NCBI GenBank assembly: GCA_963921795.1
Contig: OY997642.1
Span: 58,956,927 to 59,020,926 of the forward strand
Length of the DNA: 64,000 nt
Direction: 5' to 3'
Source: Nannobrachium achirus
Taxonomy: Eukaryota; Chordata; Actinopteri; Myctophiformes; Myctophidae
The translations under genes were made by a program, and so were the position numbers. This document shows, piece by piece, positions 35,015 through 50,500 of this stretch. Each line of letters starts with the position of its first letter. The first letter of the stretch is position 1. The notes beneath the pieces were generated by a model. The model saw nothing but the letters and a program-made list of their open reading frames with translations, was not told the DNA's origin and searched no databases.

Positions 35015-37895
35015 GTGAGCTTGTACACCTGCTATTTGTAACCCAGGTCAAAATAGACAACTGAATCAAGTAATTGTCTAAATATGAATGCACTTGATTC
35101 ATAAACCAGGTTAAAATAAAAGAACAAACCTCTAAAAAAGAGCTTAAGAGATGAACACTAAATAGGATTTGTCAAACTATTTTACTACTGTACAGAGGAA
35201 AGATACTATGGATACTACTTGTAGTGTACTGTTCCTTTAAGAGCCCTCTGAGGTGCTCTGAACAACCAATGAACCAATTGGCCAATGAGGTCTCTCAATT
35301 AATTGACTGCTCTTTGAAGACACCACCAGCCCAGGTGATGTGATTCAACTAATTGCATGCAGCAGAGCAGAGAGCACAGAATGTTCTGGAGAGCAGAGAG
35401 AAACAAACAGATTACAGATTGAGTTAAGAAAGAACAAGTTTGATGAATGTGAACAGATATTTTTGGTTGATCACAACTCCTTTGATAAGAAGAGCTGTAT
35501 TTTGATTCTTTTTGAAACCTGGTGATCCCTGGAACCCTGTGATGATTCTGTGATTAGTTTGAAGTCTGACTTGGTGAGTTGAACTGTACTGTGCTTGTGA
35601 CTGCAGTAGCAGCCACTGACTAACTTTGACAGTAATAGTTTTGTTTTGATTATGTAATCTGCTAATTGTAAACACACTTTCAGTAGTTGAATTAAGAAGA
35701 AGAAGACAATGTTTTATTTTTATTTTCTAAACTTTAAAGAGTGTGACCCTAATTTGATTATAATGACCCTGTTTTATAAACAGGTCAGGTCTTTTACTTG
35801 GACTGGATTGAGTGATCACTCTGGATTCCTACTAGGACTGTCAACATTCTTCGGAACAGAATTCTAATTCATCGTTGACAGTCTTAACCCTTACCTGGGT
35901 GGACAATTAGTGAACTTTACAACTACTCACAACTTACTGCCACACACAGTGATACTAGGATTTGACTTTTAAGACCATAGGACATTTATGGGTTATTTCT
36001 AAGTTCAAGACATTTGTAAAGTGACTGATTGTGATAATTGATTTTGTAAATTTTGAGTTTTACAAATCACTGGTACAAGGCCAACTAAAAGGAGATCCTA
36101 GAAAGCCGAGGCTTATTTCCACAGGAACCACACTTTAAGTATCTCATATAACATTGAAAGACAGACGGATAGAACATAGTACTTTATCTAGGATAATATC
36201 AATTTCAAAAGCCGAAAAAGCATAACATCAAATACAAAGGTAGAAAAAGGTGGGGGCGCATAAGGGCTTAGTCTATTTACAAGTCACAGGTAGCAGCCGC
36301 CTGAATCCTTGTACCCAGGGCCCAGAATTTGGTGCGACACCCATGTCCTCAACAGGGGGTCCACGACCCCTAGTGGGTCCGGAGGTACTGCAGGGGGTCC
36401 ATGAAATTGTTGCTGGACAAAATGCATTACTAAAATGGTCCTGCTGCACTTCCGTCCAGCAGGACGATGGAAAATTAAGGTGAAGAAAAAATGCTGTGAA
36501 CTTCTGCTGTTATAGTGCCACCAAGAGGCAGATTTCTGCAAAGCCTTTGTTTCTGCCAGGCCCAAACTGAGCACGCACATTCCCTGGGTGCCAGAGCAGA
36601 ACCTCTGCCCCAATGTTTTGCATGGGCTTGTTATTGACCTTATTCACATTGCGGCCATCTTGGATCACATGACCACACAGGGTGGCAGCCTGCATTACAA
36701 ACCATTGTAAACAATGGAGCGATGGTCCCAAAATATGAGTTCTATTCAATCAATTTCTTTTGACCAAATTGACAAATGGGCAGATGATAACTTCAACATC
36801 TTAATATGATGGCAGAGCAAGCACTAGTCTGCAAAGATACTGTAGCAAGTCTTTATACATAGTAACATTGCAACCTAACTGCCATGAATTGTGGATGTAC
36901 CAATCTATTTAATCCAAATAGTCATCTGCCCATTTGTCGATTTGGTCAAAAAGAATTGGTTGAACAGAACTCATTTTGGGACCATCGCTCCATTGTTTAC
37001 AGTGGATGTCCAAAAACAAATTTTTGGACAGTACTTCCAACAATTTTGCTCAAAAATCACACAAATCGGTAAACAGTATCTCTATAGTCCTTAAACGAAA
37101 TGGGTCTTTCCGATTTTTCAAATTCCATCCTGATTGGCTAAGACTGGCTTTTGCAAGTGTGCTCCCTTTTGAACGAAATGCCTCAAATCTTGAACACAGG
37201 GGTGCGATCTAAGTGACATTTCGCACGCACATTCCCATTAGGCAGAGGAAGAAATGCCAGTAAAAATGTTGAAATCAGCCTCATGGTGGCGCTTTAACAG
37301 GCCGATTTGTGTTTTTACTAATAACTCCACCGATCAGTGTAAAACTTTGTAAGCGCTCTCCCAAGAGACCAAGGAAAAACCTTTGCCCTTCATTTTTCAC
37401 ATCTTTTTAAAGTGCCACCAGGAGGCTGACTTTTGTAAAACACATATTTTTTTAAATTACTCCTTCAGATTTGTTCCAGAAATCACGGGAATCAGTACAG
37501 AGTATCGCTATACTGTAGGCAAGTGATCAAGACTGATCTGTCCGATAATTCATATTCCATCCTAGTTGGCTTAGATTGGCTTCCAAAGTTTGCAGGATTG
37601 GTCCGTTTTGAAGAAAAAAAATGCCTCAAATCATAAACACAGCTTGTGATTTCAGTGCAATTTTGCACGTACATTCCCAATAGGTCAAGGAACAAATGCC
37701 ACCCTTTTCACATTGGCCTGTTATAGCGCCACCAGCAGCTCAATTTGAGCAAAACAAATCTTTGGAACAAAATGCCTCAAATCATGACAGGCATTCTTTT
37801 CACATTTACCTATCACATTGGAGTCCTGTGCTCGCTCCTGAGCGCTGCTCCTATTTATTTATTGTTATTATTATACTTACCCTTATTGGAATAGG
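35015..37895. repeat. Inner right arm of the large palindrome
   Basis: Mirror of 31940-34677. Unlike the left arm it continues without interruption into the outer arm at 37920-39930. The ORFs in it are the mirror images of those in the left arm and are not genes. Confidence 0.93.
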
Positions 37896-37919
37896 TGTGC
37901 ACTTGCAGCAGTTTCTATG

Positions 37920-39930
<2,011 letters not shown>

Positions 39931-40493
39931 CGGCCCACCAGAGCCCAATACAGCCTACCAGAGCCCAATAGAGTCCAGCAAACCTAAGTCCAGCCCAGTC
40001 CTGCCGAGTAGGAGTATAGACCGGGGAAAGGGGGTAGTTAGATGACTCCACCAGGCCATTACTGTCCAGATCTGGCTTGAATAGGCCAGACCAGGGTAGA
40101 CAGGACTGCACCAGACTCCACCAGGCTGCTCCATCATCCAGCCAGCTCTGTAGATCCTTGCACATGCGATTAACCACTGTGTACACGGGCAATAGTTTTA
40201 CATGAGTTTGTGTACACGGGCAATAATTTTACATGACTTTGTGTACATGGCCAATAGTTTTACATGACCATGTCCAGGCTTTAGTACTGTACTGCCTCAT
40301 GTAGCTCAACAGAGCCCAGCACAGCACAACACAGCCCACCAGAGCCCAATACAGCCCACCAGAGCCCAATAGAGTCCAGCAAACCTAAGTTCAGTCCAGT
40401 TTGCCCAGTGGGAGTATAGACCAGGGAAGAGGGTTATATAGAATACTGCCCCAGGCCATTACTCTATTGGGCTTTGGCTGACTGTACTTGGTG

Positions 40494-42418
40494 GGCTGTG
40501 CAGTGCTGTGCTCTGTTGGGCTATACAAGGCAGTATTGTAATAAAGCCCAGACATGTTCATGTAAAACTATTGGCCGTGTACACAAACTCATGTAAAACT
40601 ATTGCCTGTGTTCACAGTGGTTAATCGCATGTGCAAGGAGCTACAGGGCTTATGGGAGCCTGGAGCTGCCTGGTGGAGACTGTTGGAGTCTGGTGCACCC
40701 TGGTCTGGCCTATTCAAGCCGGTTATGGGCTGTAATGGCCTGGTAGAGCCATCTAACTACCCCCCTTCCCTGGTCTATACTCCTACTGGGCAGGACTGGG
40801 CTGTCTTAGGTTTGCTGGACTCTATGCTGGTTCTGGTGGGTTGTATTGGGCTCTGGTGGGCTGTGCTGTGCTGTGCTGGGCTCTGTTGGGCTATACGAGG
40901 CAGTACAGTACTAAAGCCAAGACATGTTCATGTAAAATTATTGGCCGTGTACACAAACTCATGTAAAACTATTGCCCGTGTGCACAAAAACTATTGCCTG
41001 TGTACACAGTGGTTAATCGCATGTGCAAGGAGCTACAGGGCTGGGCTGGAGCATGGAGCAGCCTGGTGCAGTCCTGTGTACCCTGGTCTGGCCTATTCAA
41101 GCCGGATATGGGCTTTAATGGCCTGGTAGAGCCATCTAACTACCCCTCTTCCCCTTGTCTATACTCTACTGGGCAGGACTGGGCTGGACTTAGGTTTGCT
41201 GGACTCTATTAGGTTCTGGTGGGTTGTATGGGCTCTGGTGGGCTGTGCTGTGCTGTGCTGGGCTCTGTTGGGCTATACGAGGCAGTACAGTACTAAAGCC
41301 AAGACATGTTCATGTAAAATTATTGGCCGTGTACACAAACTCATGTAAAACTATTGCCTGTGTACACAAAAACTATTGCCTGTGTACACAGTGGTTAATC
41401 GCATGTGCAAGGAGCTACAGGGCTGGGCTGGAGCATGGAGCAGCCTGGTGCAGTCCTGTGTACCCTGGTCTGGCCTATTCAAGCCGGATATGGGCTTTAA
41501 TGGCCTGGTAGAGCCATCTAACTACCCCTCTCCCCCTTGTCTATACTCTACTGGGCAGGACTGGGCTGGACTTAGGTTTGCTGGACTCTATTAGGTTCTG
41601 GTGGGTTGTATGGACTCTGGTGGGCTGTGCTGTGCTGGGCTCTGTTGGGCTATACGAGGCAGTACAGTACTAAAGCCAAGACATGTTCATGTAAAATTAT
41701 TGGCCGTGTACACAAACTCATGTAAAACTATTGCCCGTGTACACAAAAACTATTGCCTGTGTACACAGTGGTTAATCGCATGTGCAAGGAGCTACAGGGC
41801 TGGGCTGGAGCATGGAGCAGCCTGGTGCAGTCCTGTGTACCCTGGTCTGGCCTATTCAAGCCGGATATGGGCTTTAATGGCCTGGTAGAGCCATCTAACT
41901 ACCCCTCTCCCCCTTGTCTATACTCTACTGGGCAGGACTGGGCTGGACTTAGGTTTGCTGGACTCTATTAGGTTCTGGTGGGTTGTATTGGGCTCTGGTG
42001 GGCTGTGCTGTGCTGTGCTGTGCTGGGCTCTGTTGGGCTATACGAGGCAGTACAGTACTAAAGCCAAGACATGTTCATGTAAAATTATTGGCCGTGTACA
42101 CAAACTCACGTAAAACTATTGCCCGTGTACACAAAAACTATTGCCTGTGTACACAGTGGTTAATCGCATGTGCAAGGAGCTACAGGGCTGGGCTGGAGCA
42201 TGGAGCAGCCTGGTGCAGTCCTGTGTACCCTGGTCTGGCCTATTCAAGCCGGATATGGGCTTTAATGGCCTGGTAGAGCCATCTAACTACCCCCCCCCCC
42301 CCCCTTCCCTGGTCTATACTCCTACTGGGCAGGACTGGGCTGGACTTAGGTGTGCTGGACTAATCTTGGCTCTGGTGTGCACTTAATTGGGCTCTGGTGG
42401 ACTGTGCTGGGCTCTGTT
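40494..42418 (+). repeat. Satellite array, forward orientation, period about 380 bp
   Basis: Successive monomers start at the same phase at 40994, 41376, 41753 and 42141, giving periods of 382, 377 and 388 bp. Each contains CAGTGGTTAATCGCATGTGC and a variable number of GTGTACAC..ACTATTGCC sub-repeats. The open frames (VNRMCKELQGWAGAWS-type) arise from the repeat; there is no sign of a start, splice or stop architecture of a gene. Confidence 0.95.
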
Positions 42419-42420
42419 GT

Positions 42421-42632
42421 ACCCACATTGATTCCCGGATTGGGAACCAAAATCATTTGGGTCCCTATATGGCATTTGGGTCCTTATCCGGAATCAGTGA
42501 GTGTAAATTTATTGTAATGAAATTATCATCTCAGGAATGCGAAAAATACAAAAAATATTATAGAACTCAAGTCTCCATGGCATGAGTAATCAATAGAAAA
42601 ATAGTAATTTTTGGGGTGAACTACTCCTTTAA
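42421..42632. mobile_element. TTAA fold-back MITE, right two-thirds
   Basis: Carries the ATTCCCGGATTGGGAACC and CTTATCCGGAATCAGTGAG centre and TCAAGTCTCCATGGCATGAG. It ends GGTGAACTACTCC before TTAA (42629-42632). The left end was lost at the junction with the satellite array. Confidence 0.75.
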
Positions 42633-42718
42633 GCCAATAAGAATAGACCTGAATAATTCAATTCCTAATACAGTCTCTGCTATCTTTTCTAAATGGCTAA
42701 ACACATTGTTTGATGCAG

Positions 42719-42719
<1 letters not shown>

Positions 42720-42765
<46 letters not shown>

Positions 42766-44767
42766 TAGGGTTAGGGTCTCAGTGTAATCTCAGTGTATAA
42801 TACTTACAAATAATACATATTTTTTAGATTTTAAACCAGTTTAATTAAAACATTTTCCAAAAATTGAAAAAGAAGATATTTAAAAAAAATGTCATGCCTA
42901 ATATGTGTAATCATTCAGTACAGGTTGGATACTTTAGGCAGCTATGTTCGGCATAGCCATAGCAATGCTGTCATATTCCGATAGAGAGAGAGAGAAAGAG
43001 AGAGGTGCTAGCAATGAAGCAGCCATTATATTGGGCCGGATTGAATCAGTTCTGGCCCGCGGGCCTTATGTTTGACACGAAAGCGGGTGTGACTGCTTAA
43101 CCTGCATGACTCCTGATTCAAAGCAGCAGTGCACCTGTGGTCTTCACCAAACACAGAAGACAAACCACAAGCCACAAGTAAGTCAGAATTCAATTTTCCT
43201 CCAGACATGGCTTGTGATTTTATTATATCCTCTCTCAGGAAATTATGCATTGTCTGACAATTATTAATCTCTCAAGAACATACTCTGATGCGACTGACAC
43301 CCACAGTTTGTGTGTGTAGTTGCACTAATTCTTCAATTCTAGACTCTAGAATCAGGGTTCCCAAACTTTTTTGAGCGTGACCCCCAAAATAAACATATTT
43401 TAACTGGGGACCCCCCACCCTGGCAAGCACTTGGAAACCTAGATATAACATTTAGTTTGACTCTGTTCCACAGATATTTTGACATATTTTGAAAATAGCC
43501 GATCTACAAGCTCACAAGCAGCGTTGTGAGCTTGTAGATCGGCTATTTTCACAATATTCGCCTATTTCTTACTGTTTTATTTATACTATATTTGAGTTTG
43601 CCCAGTTTAGTATTAAAAAGGTATTGAATGTCCTTACATTTTCACTTAAATTTGCATTCTGCATCCCTGACGCATATATTTTATAAAGGACACATTAAAC
43701 TAAACTGCTTGAAAAACATTGAATATTTTTTTCCTATTGATTACTCTCCATGGAGACTTGAGTTCCAATATTCCATATTTAGTCCACATGGGCCATATGA
43801 GATGTTGGTATCCAAAAGTTGGCAAAGGTTACCATGCATTTTTGAAAAGCTCTATATCTGGAGATTATATTTTGGTATGATAACCCTTTCTGAGACACAA
43901 GCTATCAGCCACTAGACTTGGTGTCCCATTAACTTTACCATACAGGAAAAAAAAGCTAAACATTAATCCGCTTTAAGTAGCATATGAGGGGTCAAACTAG
44001 GGGTTTTTCCGTGATTCTGAATCAATTTAAAATATGATTATTTTGGGGGAATTATATGCAGGGTTTAAATTGCCTACAGTATATGAGTGCACTCTCTCAC
44101 ACTTCTGCCAGTGTGCCATTGATCACCCACACCTGTGCCAGTGTTGGCACCCGTGCCAAAGGTTGTCTAGCCCTGCTGTAGACCCTCTCAGTAAAACAAA
44201 CCTTATTTGATTTTGCACTGTATTTGATGTATTTTCTCAGCTATGGTCTCTTCACCCAAAATTAACAGATCACAACATACCATGTTGTGAGTTTATAGAC
44301 TTAACGGTGTAATTGAGGGGTGTCATGGATGAAAAAAATATTCACAGGGGTGACCTGTGTCAAAAGTTGTTAAATCATTGGTATAGAAAAATCACACCCG
44401 TGTGAACTGAGCGGTGGTCGTGGAGGCTGCGCAACAGCAAAACAAATATATATAGGCCTATACCTGTATAAATATATATATATACCTGCGTGCGTGCGTG
44501 TGTGTGGGCTGGCCAGCCCGCACGCACGCATGCACGCACGCGATGGATACCAGTGGCGGCCTGAGTGACATGCATTTTATTATTAATATTTTGTTTAATA
44601 TTGTTTTACTATTTTTTATTATATATATATATACAGGTCACTATACAGTGAGCAAGCTAAAAACTGACCCATGACTTAGGTTTAGTGATGAGTCATCACG
44701 TTTCTCCGTTTTGTGAGGGCCACAAAATCTAACCAATTTTCTCTCTCCCCTCTCTGTTAATGTGTAG
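42720..44767. other. Non-coding stretch with transposon relics, upstream of the recombinase-like gene
   Basis: (TA)n at 42720-42762. A hAT-type end, CCCGCGGGCCTTATGTTTGA with CAC, at about 43058-43080. GGGTTCCCAAACTTTTTTGAG at 43356. A MITE fragment (TTGATTACTCTCCATGGAGA) at 43737. A purine/pyrimidine TGCGTGCG tract at 44485-44545. The last 40 bp before 44768 form a pyrimidine-rich 3' splice site (TTTTCTCTCTCCCCTCTCTG with TTAATGTGTAG), implying an unseen upstream exon. Confidence 0.6.
43491..43550. repeat. Fold-back element, perfect 27-bp arms
   Basis: GAAAATAGCCGATCTACAAG with CTCACAA faces its exact complement TTGTGAGCTTGTAGATCGGC with TATTTTC across 6 nt. This is the cleanest copy of the dispersed fold-back family. 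Confidence 0.9.
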
Positions 44768-45468
44768 GATGCCTACCTGTCCTGTGTGTTTCAATGACTA
44801 CACTCTGGCATCCCTTCCAGGCCATCTAAAAGACCAGCACCTGTATCGAAATATTCAAGAGCGAAAAATAATTCTAAATCTGTGCAATAAACGCACATAC
44901 ATCCGGAAGTGCCCATGTCCAGTCCCGGGATGTGGAGTTGTAGGGACGTTCCTTGAGAGGCATATTGCCCTAACCCATAAGGAACTGGAAATCGACAACC
45001 TCACACAAACAGCCCGGAGGCTGGAAACAGAGCGACTCCTCCGGGAGTTAAGGGCCACCAACCCGGTGGTCCCATTAAGGACCACCTGGGACAACGACGT
45101 ATGTACAATATATTTTGTATTATGTTGGACTTCCCTCTCCTTATTCATCTCCCCTTCATCCTCAACCTCATTCTCCCTCAGATTTCCTAGTCTATCTAGT
45201 GCGCCTATTGTGCACACTGATCATGTTTTTTCTCTCCTTCACACAGAATGATGATCGTGCCGTGGACTTGCAAAGGCCCGAACGGCCGGCCAGGCAGAGC
45301 GGGCTGGTATGTCGAAAGACTAAATGTCAGGGACTACAGCAACGTTTTAAGGTCATGTCTAATAAGTTCAGGTTGCTGAAGCAGCTCTATGTCAAGGTCA
45401 AGAGTGAGAACCGGGCCTTGCAAATGGCTAGAGGTCTCCTGCAGTCCTCCCTACCAGTGTTACCAGAG
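44768..45468 (+). CDS. Recombinase-like gene, exons a-b: two C2H2 zinc fingers and basic linker
   Basis: Exon a: the ATG at 44769 opens MPTCPVCFNDY. The first finger is C-x2-C-x11-H-x4-H (Cys 4 and 7, His 19 and 24). A second lies in CPVPGCGVVGTFLERHIALTH-type sequence (C-x4-C, H-x4-H). The exon ends WDND at a GTATGT donor, phase 0. Exon b (acceptor CCTTCACACAG, donor GTGAGA) encodes NDDRAVDLQRPERP followed by a basic helix (KTKCQGLQQRFKVMSNKFRL) and ends VLPE. The fingers are likely to bind DNA, for example element ends or a host site; this is inference. Whether the ATG in exon a is the true start depends on the missing upstream exon. Confidence 0.8.
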
Positions 45469-47493
45469 GTGAGAAATGGCAGATATATAGGCACTTTGAG
45501 CTTTGTAGGTCTGTGTCTGTCAACATGCGTTGCATAAATCACCTAACAATGAACATTATGAGTGGTTATCACTGCTGTATCATTGCGACCGTAGGTCGCA
45601 TTTACTACCAAAACCTCCACCGGCTGTCTGTGAGTCAGTCAGTGAGTCAGTGAGTCCGTCACACTTTTGCCCTGCTCATATCTCCACAACCGTTGCCCCC
45701 ATCCATGCCACATTTCGAACACACACTCCTTGACTGCCAAACTACAACCTCCAAGGACCCCCGGAGCCCCAGGGACCCCCAGGTCCCTGGCCCAGGGACC
45801 CCAGGTATAAAAAATGACCAAATGTGCAAAAATGACCAAATGACCACCCCAACGGGGCTGCTCGCGGGGAATTCCCGGGGACCACCGACTCCTGGTGCTC
45901 CAGAACGGATGCAAAAGTGGTGGCGCCCCCAGTGGAGGACCCCCTGCCACTGCAGCGCACATAAAATGCCGTAACTCGGGCTAGGAGCGTCCGGGAGAGC
46001 CGGGGCCGGTACCTATTCGTCCGCCAAGGCAACGCGGAGACCCCACCCCTCATTTCTCACATGGCCCTATTCTAGCGCCACCTTCAGGCCGATTTTTAAA
46101 ACACATTTTTGGACACTGCTCCTACAGTTTTTGCCCTAAAATCACGAATATCACTACACAGCATGTCTACACTCATGTCATCAACATGGATCAGGAAGAT
46201 TTTGGAAAAAGACATTTTTGCCCTATTTGTGGAGATAAGCCACCTACGGTCGCTTATCTCCCGATTAGGGAGTCTTACTGGTTAACTTACCTTTTCATTT
46301 CAGATGAGTCCAGGTAACTGAGTGGTTATCACTGCTGTATCACTAACTTACCTTTTCATTTCAGAGGAGTCCAGGTAACTGAGTGGTTATCACTGCTGCA
46401 TCCAGGGACATGCTGGGCCCCTGATTCAGCCCGGGAAAAAGAGTTGGAGAGGCCCTCATTGCACGCTATGGAGAGATATCTCTCTATAGCGCTACTGCTA
46501 CTCAAAGATTTGCCATTTAAAATCATGAAAAGCCAGTGGGGCAATTACTGTACATGAGTTATATTTCGTCGTTGTCGGGTGCAAACCTTGTATGTCCAAA
46601 ACCGTTTTGTATTTATCATTTTAAAAATGATTTAAATTTGTGAAAACAGACGATCTACAAGCACACAACCCCTCGCAGTGCGAGGCGTTGTGTGCTTGTA
46701 GATCTGCTGTTTTCACTACTTTTGTGCAACAGCCTTGTATGATGAAGCAGGTCTATGCTTTGCGAAGAAAGATTTATACATTTGAAACTTGGAGATACAA
46801 GGTTTCTGCCCGACAGTGACGATTTACTTTGTTGGCCGCCCAGCCCCCAAAAAGGAACGAGGGCCGACATTTTATTTTTCATTTTTTCCTAATGGCCGGC
46901 CTGGACTGGCCGGGAATGAACCGGCCGTTCAGGAGTTGTCCCGGTTTTCCCAATGGCCAGCACGTCCCTGGCTGCATCACTAACTTATCTTTTCATTTCA
47001 GATGAGTCCAGGTTTAACTGTAACTGAGTGGTTATCACTGCTGCATCACTAACTTACCTTTCCACCTCAGTGTCCAGACCCCGAACTCAGTCCTGACGAT
47101 GATCAGGACACTGGACAGGAGATGGAGTCTGCTGCCCCTGCCATAACAAGGCCCAAGGGTAACGGGACCCCGGTAAAGGTGTTGTTTTCTAATTCAATTC
47201 ACTTTCACACTCAACATCATGCTCACAATATGTAGAGATCTTTTTTTAATCTTGTTTGTGTATATTTTATGTAATTGTTTATGTATGCTCTTGTCGGCTG
47301 TTGTATTTTGTCTCGCACATCTAGATGGTGTCAGTTACACCAGATGGATCGCACTCTGAGACTCGACTCAGAGTGCATTCATTGCATGCTCAGGAATTCT
47401 CCCCCTCAAAGTGCCAGCCGTGGGCGGATGGCAAGCGCAGGGGAAATAAGATGCGCGAGATCTCTGTGCCCTCGTCGTTTCGTGAGTGTGAAT

Positions 47494-47550
<57 letters not shown>

Positions 47551-50500
47551 CCAGGGCCATTCATTTGCCATACATAACATTCTCTACTGTATGAACTATT
47601 CAGGCACAAAAATGTTGTATTCAACAATGTGTGTTACTTGTGCCATTACAGAAACGATATTGGAGACATACCAGGCGGCCCGTGAGGGAGCAGAGCCGAA
47701 TCGTACTGCACACAACAATGCAGTATCGAAAGTCAGCCGCATAAAGGCGTTTATTCTATATATGTCGCACAGTGTGCCTAAGACAGCAGACTGGCGATTC
47801 CTGTCTGACCTACAGAGAATCAAAAGGTGAGTCTGATGGACTGACTGATGGCCGGTCGGGGGGTAAAGACGTATTTGCACTGTAACAGTCCGGTGTTGGA
47901 TTTCCTTTTTGTTTTATTATTATCTGTACATTTAATATATCAACATCAATATGATTATCTCCACATTATCTCCACATTTTGCAGCTTTTACAAGAGCCTC
48001 AACTCGTCGCTGATGCCGCCGTCAGTGCTGCACTATTTACAGGGTGTGAAGCAGTTCTTGAAACATGCCAAGGAGAGCCGTGTCCCGGCCTGCAAGCTCA
48101 ATAAGTCTGATTGGTATAACATAGAGACCACTTTCACAATGCTTATTAAAACAATCCACAAGGCCGTAGTGCGGCACCAGCAGGCTACAAAGAGGCAGAA
48201 GCACGAGATGCTCCCCACCAAAGAAGAGCTCCGGACCTTCCAGACCCAGGCAAGGGCCAGAATTCCGCTAGTCCTCGGTATGTTTACCCTCATTTCATTA
48301 GACTATACCATTCCCAAACATACCCGGAGCTATTCATCACCAATCACAATATAGCAACATTGTTACGGGTTTTAGACTATAAAAATGTAATACTTATATT
48401 TATTGTTTGCACTTCTCTCTCCCCCCTGGTCCTGTTACCCAGAGCAACTCAAAGAGAAGCCATCGAACAAGAGCCTTAGGTTCCAGTTTTATGGACTCCT
48501 GTCTGGCCTCTGGTCCACCCTGTATGGACACAGGCCCTGTGTCCTGAAAAACATGTTGGACCAGGAGGTGGAGTTGGCCAGACAGACCAGAGAAAGGACC
48601 AAGGCAAAGGACTTCCTCATCCTGGTGAGTTGCTGAGTGGTTGTCACTGCTGCTGCATCACTAACTTACTTTTTCATTTCAGATGAGTCCAGGTGAGTGG
48701 TTATCACTGCTGTATCATTAACTTACCTTTTCATTGCAGATGAGTCCAGGTTTAACTGAGTGGTTATCACTGCTGTATCATTAACTTACCTTTTCATTTC
48801 AGATTAGTCCAGGTAACAGAGTGGTTATCACTGCTGTATCATTAACTTACCTTTTCATTTCAGATGAGTCCAGGTAACTGAGTGGTTATCACTGCTGCAT
48901 CACTAACTTAACTTTTCATTTCAGATGAGTCCAGGTAACAGAGTGGTTATCACTGCTGTATCATTAACTTACCTTTTCATTGCAGATGAGTCCAGGTTTA
49001 ACTGAGTGGTTATCACTGCTGTATCATTAATTAAGTGTGCCTGCCATGCAATGCAATGGCAAAACACTTATTGTAATCCGCCATACTTAAGTAAGTCAGT
49101 CAGTAAGTCATGTTCTGGCAAATTTCGGCGCGTAATAACTGCCGCACGATTTACACCACCCCCGCAATATATACATCAAAACGTGCGGCTCGGCCGGGAA
49201 TGGGGTGCTATTACTTTTCTTTCCGATCCGCGTTACCATGGCGACGTAATTCGCAAAAAACGACGCCCAAAAACCCCATTGACTTAGAATGGGGGAAATT
49301 TCGGCACGTAATAACTGACGCAAGATTTACGCCACCCCCGCAATATATACATCAAAATGTGCGGCTCGGCCGGGAATGGTGTGCTATTACTTTTCTTTCC
49401 GATCCGCGATACGATTGCGATGTAATTCGCAAAAAACGACGCCCAAAAACCCCATTGACTTAGAATGGGGGACTCCGAAAAAAACCCAGAAACTTTGGCG
49501 CCACATAACTCTGCCATACTTTTGCCTAGCAACGTGATTTAAACTTTAAAATGCACACACAACTTTGGTCTTTTTCCGGCCAATAGGGATGAGCTGTAAT
49601 TGATTAAGCCCCGCCCCCTCTGTAACAGGAAGTGTCCTTCGCCAAACAGTAAGTGCCTCTATAACTCATGAACCGTTTGTCGTACAGACCCGCGGCTGGT
49701 GTCATAATTCTTTTTTTTTCTCAAATTTTTTTTCTCAATTTTTTTTTTCTCAAAAATTTTTTTTTCTCAAATTTTTTTTTCTCAAATTTTTTTTTCTCAA
49801 AAATTTTTTTTTCTCAATTTTTTTTTTCTCAAAATTTTTTTTCTCAAAATTTTTTTTTTCTCAAAAAATTTTTTTTTCTCAAATTTTTTTTTCTCAATTT
49901 TTTTTTTCTCAAAAAATTTTTTTTTCTCAATTTTTTTTTTTCTCAATTTTTTTTTTCTCAAAAAACTTTTTTTTTCTCACAAAACAATTTTTTTCTCACA
50001 AAACAATTTTTTCTCAAAAAAACAGTCGTTAAAGTGCGACCCGTGATAACGGCCAAAAATGCGCCAAAACGCCACTAATTAGTCGAAATGGCTGTGGGTG
50101 GTGTCATATGAAGAACCATAATGTTAAAGCTTATGCAAAAAATGCTAATGTTAAAAAATGTAACGCTAATGCTAACACCAACCGCTACACAAGGTTGCAC
50201 AGACTTAGCGAGCTGCAGGCACACTTAAAATTTCTTGGAAATTTTCTTTTCTAGTTTACCTTTTCATTTCAGATTAGTCCAGGTAACAGAGTGGTTATCA
50301 CTGCTGTATCATTAACTTACCTTTTCATTGCAGATGAGTCCAGGTTTAACTGAGTGGTTATCACTGCTGTATCATTAACTTACCTTTTCATTTCAGATTA
50401 GTCCAGGTAACAGAGTGGTTATCACTGCTGTATCATTAACTTACCTTTTCATTGCAGATGAGTCCAGGTTTAACTGAGTGGTTATCACTGCTGTATCATT

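Noticed and set aside
31940-37895. Palindrome as a pure assembly error
   Set aside because: The arms differ by many substitutions, indels and microsatellite lengths, which argues for a real, aged duplication. Long reads are still needed.
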